Source: Tanypteryx hageni (taxonomy: Eukaryota > Arthropoda > Insecta > Odonata > Petaluridae). Taken from it: a stretch of 64,000 nucleotides of DNA. Shown here piece after piece: positions 58,101-64,000 of the stretch. Location of the stretch: contig CM054112.1 in NCBI GenBank assembly GCA_028673005.1, positions 189,197,144-189,261,143 of the forward strand. Direction: 5' to 3'. Each line of letters starts with the position of its first letter. Position 1 is the stretch's first letter. A program made the position numbers and the translations under genes. A model generated the notes under the pieces. The model saw nothing but the letters and a program-made list of their open reading frames with translations. It searched no databases and was not told the origin of the DNA.

Positions 58101-61100
58101 GTCTCATCGGCCGCGCATTCGCTTAATTGTCGCGATCTGAAGTCATTACGGCGTTTTTTCGAGATAATTACGCGGATAAATCGGCGTATTAGTTATCGCC
58201 GAAGCTCGTGAGTCATGCCAGGAACGGAAAATGACGCGTCGATTCGTCTCTTTAAGTCGCCCCCGGAGCGGATTGCATCGCGAACAATTCAAATCGCTCG
58301 CGCCTCCATTCTCCCTTTACCCTCTCGCCATTCACCCTCAACGCGCCAGCCTCATAACTCCTTAACCTCCCATTGTGTATCCTATCGAATTATACATGAA
58401 TTTCACCCTCCCTTTGCCGGCTTTCGATACCTCCCTCGCTCCGCATTCTTTTCGACCGCACGCCCAATCTCGTCCTTCCTCTCTTTTCCCCCTCTGCACC
58501 TATGAGCTAACACCACCTTATTAAATAAAAGGCTCCATTGTACTGTCTTGTGTGTGTGTGTGCGTGCGCGCGCATTCATGCAGGCATCCGTCGTATCCTC
58601 TTTCTCCGCCCGTTTCGTCCCACGGCTCCACTTTCGCTTTTCGTGTTTCTTTTATTTTTCTTCTTTCATTTCTCCCTCTCTTCTTATATGTAGCCACCCA
58701 AGTGCTTTCCTCTCTCTGGCTACTTCCACCCACTACGAGACGAGCGCTCTCATACTGCTCCGTCTCGCTCTCTCCTCAACCTTATCTCCCTGATCCCCTC
58801 TCTCTCCGCGACCTCTATCCCTCTCTCTCTCCGCTCTCTCACTCTCTGATTCCGCCGATGTAGGCGTCTTTCTCTTCTCGAGAATTCATTCATGGCTCCA
58901 AACGTCCTCCGCCCTTGTTTCGCGACTCCCCCTCCTCTACCTTTCTCTGATGTATCTCGTTGCATTATCTTAACAGGGGGAGAGAGAGAGAAAGAAATAA
59001 TATAACATCCAATGATTAAGTGTCTCAGTCTCGTCTTTAAAACTTCTGCCCACGTGCGTACTCTCCCGTCTCGCGTAATTTTTCTTTCGAAAGAGAGAAT
59101 GCACTTTTTCTTTCGTTTTTTTTTATTTCGTGTCGGGCGTCTCCGCTTTGTCCGGGATGCATCTCTCCTCAAATCCGTCGCGGCTTTTCGCGTCTGAGAT
59201 CCGTTTAACCGTCGCCCGTCACGCTTTCGTGACGTATTGTCTCACCTGGCATCTCTATCTTTCTCGAGGTGAACTGGAAGGTCTGGCATAAAAAAAATGG
59301 GTTCTCGCGGCCATAGAGACGATGCATAAGTGTTTTCTAGACTTAAAATAATCTCCTCTGACTTCACAACTCCGCGAGATTTTTTCTTCGAAATAAATCA
59401 GAACGGGGTGTCGTACACCGTGGATTAAAGTGTCAGGCACCAAGCAGTTGATATTCTTTGGCGCGTCGGTTTGTTGGTTTTTTCTCTCGAGCCTCAATGG
59501 CCGATTATCTCAATTCCATTATCTAACGAGTCGAGTGAAGCCACCTACCCTGTCTTTTCATTGTTCTTGTTCCAAATAATTCACCGTCGGAGGAGAGACG
59601 AATGGGCTGGGGGCCAATTTACGCGGCCGGGAATGGCCGCCCGTATCTACCGTGGCGTCGCACGCAATTCGTCACGCAATCGTATTATACAGGCAGGCGG
59701 GGGAAGGTGGGTGTGTCTCCGGTGGAGGAGTGAGCACGCGCTCGTCTCCATTCCTCCGTCGAATAGGTTCTGCGAAGCATTTTTCTCTCGACTCCTTACG
59801 AGAATTTTTCATTGATCAGCGTTCGGTTGATTTCCGAGAACAAAAGAAAACAATCTTTTCTTATCGCACGATTTCTGCGAGGTATTTAAGGCCATTTCCT
59901 CTTGGCCAATCACTCGAGGTGAAGTTTCCGCGTTAATGTGTTCCCCGGAGGTGGAAATTTTTTTCGGGACTCGACGCATAGTTAGCGGATTTTTGAGGAG
60001 GACGATTTCGAAGTGTGATATCCGCATTTTCTCCTATCGGAAGGCCTCATTAGTGAAATAATACGGATTTATATCGTATTTAGGCACTAGAGTATCACGT
60101 ACGATCGAATTGATACAGGAAGATTTTATCGGTTCCGACTAGCAAATTCGCAGATTTAATGTAGAAGAGAACGTTCATGTACGCATGTAATGCATTGATT
60201 TATAGGAAACACATTTATAGGATTACCCTTAGAGGTTCCCTAAGTTTTGCTACGGGATGTAGATTTGAATGCGCGAATTTATAATTTTAGGCGAAAGCGA
60301 TCACAAAAGGAAGCGGTATATCTGCGCGAGATATTGCACCTAAACAGTTTTCCTGTCTATATCGCGCAGCAGCGAATCATCGAGATGAGTTTGAATCATT
60401 TGAAAAAATCGTCGCAATGACATCCGGTGGCATTGACCAAGTGAACGCTTAATGGAAAAATTTCATACGAAGTCAGTCGTTAGTTGTCGACCGTGTCGTT
60501 TCCATGTTTCTTTTTACGCGCGGGCATTCTTAGCTCTATCCTCTCGTCCGTCCTCGCATTCCTGCTGCGGAGTCATCGCATTTCGTAACGATATTTTTTT
60601 GCGTTTCAAAAAGCTCTGCGACAATTACACCTCAGGCATTCGCATTTTTTCCTCCCGTTCTCTCGCCCTGCTTATGGAAAGAACAATCTTAGTTCCGTCT
60701 CTTCCGACGACTTTCATACCAGCCCTCAGCTAACCCTCCCTATCTGCACCAGTAGTAAATGTTTAAAATGCGGGGGAGAAAAAATCTCATACGCGGTCGC
60801 AATCTCGAGAGAAAATCCTCTAGGCTTTGCTCGCGTAAACTCGCAGAATTCTTTGCGTGGAGAGAGTCGGTTCGCGCAAAAAAATTACGAATGACTTATC
60901 AACTTCGGAGACTAATTTAATCCGTCTTTATTTGGTTCACATTCGGCGTAAGATTACGAAAATCTCTGTTTTTATTTTTCGATCTTTTTTCTCGCCTCTA
61001 TTTCGCCACTTGATTTTTGTTTTTTCCTTTGCGCCATTAGGAGACGGTAATCAGTTTGGCCTTATTTCTCCCGCCGTCGTTTGTTGCCAAAAAGGGCTCT

Positions 61101-63923
61101 CGTCTACTAACACTTACGACTCTCTAATAAAGCTCGCTTTTTGTATATTTATACGTTCGAGTTTTCCCCTTTCGCGAGCCGTTTTTTTTCCCGAGAAAAT
61201 TATCCCTGCGCCAAATTGCGGTTTTGGTCTTCGGTTCTATGTCGTTTTCGCCCGTTTTTTCTCGCCCCTTTTAGAGAAGTTGCGTTTTTTCATGCAGGAC
61301 TCTTTTCCCGCATTTATTTTTACGATCGTGCCCTTATACAGGAGCACGTAGAGGCGTTTCTTTTTTGTTTTCGACTGTACAATTTGCCGTTCTCGTCCGA
61401 GAGAGAGTGACTCATCCGCTTCCGTTGTGCTTTTTTTCTCTCTCCCTCCTGAAATCTTCCCCAATCTTTTCGTCTTCCCTTCCAATTTTCGTTCCTCTTT
61501 ATTCGCTTTTCCTTTTTTTTCTATTAATGTTCCGTTCGCTCGTTCTGGTCTCCGACCTGGTTTTTCTTCGATTTTGTCGCCGTTGCCTATTGTCGTCTAA
61601 TTCTATAAGCCCCAACGGTTCTCTTAAATGTCTTTGAATTTGTTTTCCCTTCTCGCCTGTGCCGGTTCATTTTTATCCCCGTTTCTCGGCTCCCTCGTTT
61701 CTCACGCGTCGCTCTCACCCCAGACAGGATAATAGTCGTCTCTCTTTCTCTCTTTTCCTTCGTCAATTTTCTCCGCGCCGTTTTTCATATTCACTTGTTC
61801 CCCTTTTCCTTCCTTTATCATTCGTACTCGCCCTCCCCTGTTCCTACGTTCGTCCTTTCCTCCTCTTCCCCCTCAATTTTCCCCCTTTTCTCTCTCCCTC
61901 TCCGCGCGCCTTCCTCCCTCTCAACTCCCTTTTGTCTCCTTTTTCTCTCTTTTCCATGTACGCGACCTTCCTCCTTTTCAATCCTCGCGCACGCATTCTT
62001 CCGTGCAAAAACCTCGGAAGGCGCAGGTGCAGCCGCTCTTTTAAAAGTGGCCGTCTCGGAAAAACACGGGCAGCGTTCTTATGTGAGCCCTCCCATTCCT
62101 TCCCGTCTCTTTCTCTCTCCTACTCTGCTCCCCCCTCTCTCTTCGTTCTAGTCTCTGACTCCTCTCTCTCCACCGGCATAGCTCTCCTTCGTCCTAAGTC
62201 CTAGTGATAACAAACCCCCCGGATGAAAATGCAACGTCCGAAGGGTTGCGAAAGGGGAGAGGGCGTTCGCATGGCTGGAATGTTAGAAACTGGTTCAAGG
62301 GAGAGATAGTGTTTGGCGAGTGCTATGGGAACGAGGAATGCGGAGTAACGTCTCGTAGAGTTTTGCGTCTTTCGTAAGAGGGGGGGGGGGGGTGAGGGAA
62401 TAGGAAGAGATATAAAGGAGTGATATGAATAAAGATAGATTTTTTTTAATGGTAATTTGTAAAATGCCAGAGCAAATTCGATGTAGAACTAGTGGAAGGT
62501 TATGCCGAAGCATCCGGCGATAGTGATTTCTGCTGAGGTTTCCCTTCGGATTATTTAAAGTGCCGTGCCATAAAAAGCGAAAAAGTCGGATCGATCGGAA
62601 GGTCAATTTAATGAGGGAAACTTAGTGTTGCTCAAGGGAATATTATTATTATTATAAAATATTACTGTTTCTAATGTAACGTTAGTGATTCTAACTCGGC
62701 TCTTAACTTTACATATAGCTGGTTTATTTTGGTCTCCTATCGTTTAAATGTACTACGAACAAGTACAGCAAAGTATATTATTTCCCGAAAATCTCGTTTA
62801 ATCCGGATTTAAAGTAATGAGATAAGTAATTGTCATAACTAATGCAAACATTGTTTCCGAAGTTTAACTCGCCTTCAGCTTACATTACTGTCGAATGTTT
62901 ATGTACGAAGTAAACAAAAAGGAATAAAAAAGGCCTCTCGTGGAGCAGTAAGTGTAAAAGGAGTTAATGAGAGAGGCGAGAAGGAAGAATGAGAGGGTTG
63001 TGGAAGCGCTCTCGAGTACAGCTGTGAGTGAATCGTTTTGAAGAGAATTATCTAGTCGAGTTCACTCCGCGGTTGGGAGGTAATGATTGCTAGGGATTGC
63101 ACGGTTCGAGGTTTTTCTCTCCCGGCTGGAGAAGGTCGGTGCGCTTGAGGGCAGTGCATGGTTTTATAAAACAGCTATTAATCCCCATCCTCCTTCCCTC
63201 TTCTTTCTCGACATCCGACATTACCTCTCAACGCCGCCCGCGGTGACCTTCCCAAAAGTTTTTTCCGCCTTTTTTACCGTTGATATAGTTTTTTTATTGT
63301 TCCGGAGCGAATCCGAGAATTGTTTTAAAGGGGGATTACTCATCCTTGCGGGATTTTTGCCGCGAGGCTTTTCTTCTTCATCTCCTTCGCGACTGTGGAG
63401 GATGAATTTCTCAGCTTCTCCGTCTCTTTCATTCCCGTTGCGATTAGCAGTTTTTTTATTACCGTTCTCCCTCGGAGATATCGGAGCTTTGGATTTCGCG
63501 CACGAGGAGATGAAAGTAGGTGGTTTTTCTTTCTCTATCGTAGCGCCTCGTTCGAAAAATATCGCTTTTGCGTTTTACGCTCCTCTCTCGCTTTGAAACT
63601 TGAGAGTGGCCGTGCGAGTTTTTGTGGTCGTGATGGGAATGTTTCGCGCGCGCGTTATTGTCCGCGATTATATTGAAAAGATCGGTCAGGTGCATTACTC
63701 AAATCGGGTGGAATTGCACGCTTAAATTAATTTCTTAAGTTGGCAATCGGCGAAGTTAATTCGGGTCTCGATCTTTGATTTACCGTGTAGAGTTCTCTGA
63801 ATCTTGAGTACCTCGTGCATTTTAATTTTGGCGGTATCCTAATGCTTCGGCGAGTGTAAACTAAGGTCCGAGATTCTGTGGTGCATTTCTTTTTGCCTCC
63901 TCCTCACTAGAGAATCAACCGTC
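55113..63923. other. presumed intron, no exon recognised
   Basis: CT-rich tracts at 55540-56090, 56480-56700, 58280-58860 and 61430-62170 sit on the plus strand. A (GT)n/(GC)n run lies at 58549-58572 and a G run at 62381-62392. Open frames in these tracts are Ser/Phe/Leu-rich artefacts. I saw no coding block with acceptor and donor, no tRNA and no shared repeat until the right edge. Confidence 0.45.
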
Positions 63924-64000
63924 GAGCTCCTCTTATGTTTGAAGACAAATTCAAGAATAAGTAATAATAATAAATACCTAACAAAAAATCGAAAAAATAC
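63924..64000. mobile_element. left end of the small foldback MITE family
   Basis: This segment aligns with 37881-37955: CTCTTATGTTTGAAGACAAA against CGTCTTATGTATGAAAACAA, then TTCAAGAATAAG against TTCCAGAATAAG, then AAAAATCGAAAAAATAC against AAAAATTGAAAAATTAC. The copy is cut off by the end of the window, so its right arm should lie just beyond. Confidence 0.6.

Noticed and set aside
1..64000. Prokaryotic features such as operons, CRISPR arrays, toxin or defence systems
   Set aside because: Gene density, splice-bounded exon and transposon types are eukaryotic. No regularly spaced repeat-spacer array is present.

Overview
This is eukaryotic, almost certainly arthropod, genomic DNA. It is about 64 kb of mostly non-coding sequence with AT-rich and pyrimidine-rich stretches, no operon-like packing, CpG that is plainly not depleted, and a transposon mix common in insects and other arthropods (CR1/L2/Jockey-supergroup LINE, hAT-type MITE, Helitrons, pogo/Tigger-type termini). 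I cannot name the species from the sequence.

Only two long open reading frames are convincing. The first (6399-8045) is the reverse-transcriptase part of a 5'-truncated LINE. Its 3' UTR hairpin and TGTAGA-type tail are still in place. The second (51777-53468) looks like a large first coding exon of a host gene. It has 564 codons, starts at a well-placed ATG, is Ser/Gly/Cys-rich, and ends in phase 0 at a good splice donor. I do not recognise the protein. If the gene runs rightward, the remaining 10.5 kb is the 5' part of its first coding intron.

Layout. 1-6.3 kb: non-coding, with a clean 269-bp hAT-type MITE (3046-3314, perfect 8-bp target duplication) and CT-rich tracts. 6.4-8.9 kb: the LINE, followed by three tight foldback structures. 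10.9-13.0 kb: a nest of transposons made of two head-to-tail Helitron-like copies, pogo/Tigger-type termini and a second fragment of the same LINE family. 13.5 kb: an (AT)n microsatellite. 14-34 kb: non-coding DNA with CT-rich tracts, an inverted repeat, a (CA)n array, tRNA-derived pieces and one short coding-like fragment on the minus strand (25.5-25.7 kb). 34.5-36.5 kb: a 2-kb homopyrimidine block built of successive minisatellites. 37.9-38.1 kb: the most complete copy of a small foldback MITE family that recurs at 22.2 kb and at the right edge. 40.0-40.8 kb: a homopurine 18-bp minisatellite. 42-51 kb: non-coding with a tRNA-like piece and a small inverted repeat. 51.0-53.5 kb: candidate control region and the host exon. 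53.5-64 kb: presumed intron.

Many long open frames in this window (for example in the 34.7-36.7 kb and 39.8-40.9 kb repeats) come from stop-poor simple sequence and are not genes. No rRNA, intact tRNA, CRISPR array, prokaryotic system or evident novel multi-gene system was found. The most unusual material is the foldback cluster at 8.2-8.8 kb, the two strand-asymmetric minisatellite domains, the tandem Helitron junction, the small MITE family and the unidentified exon.
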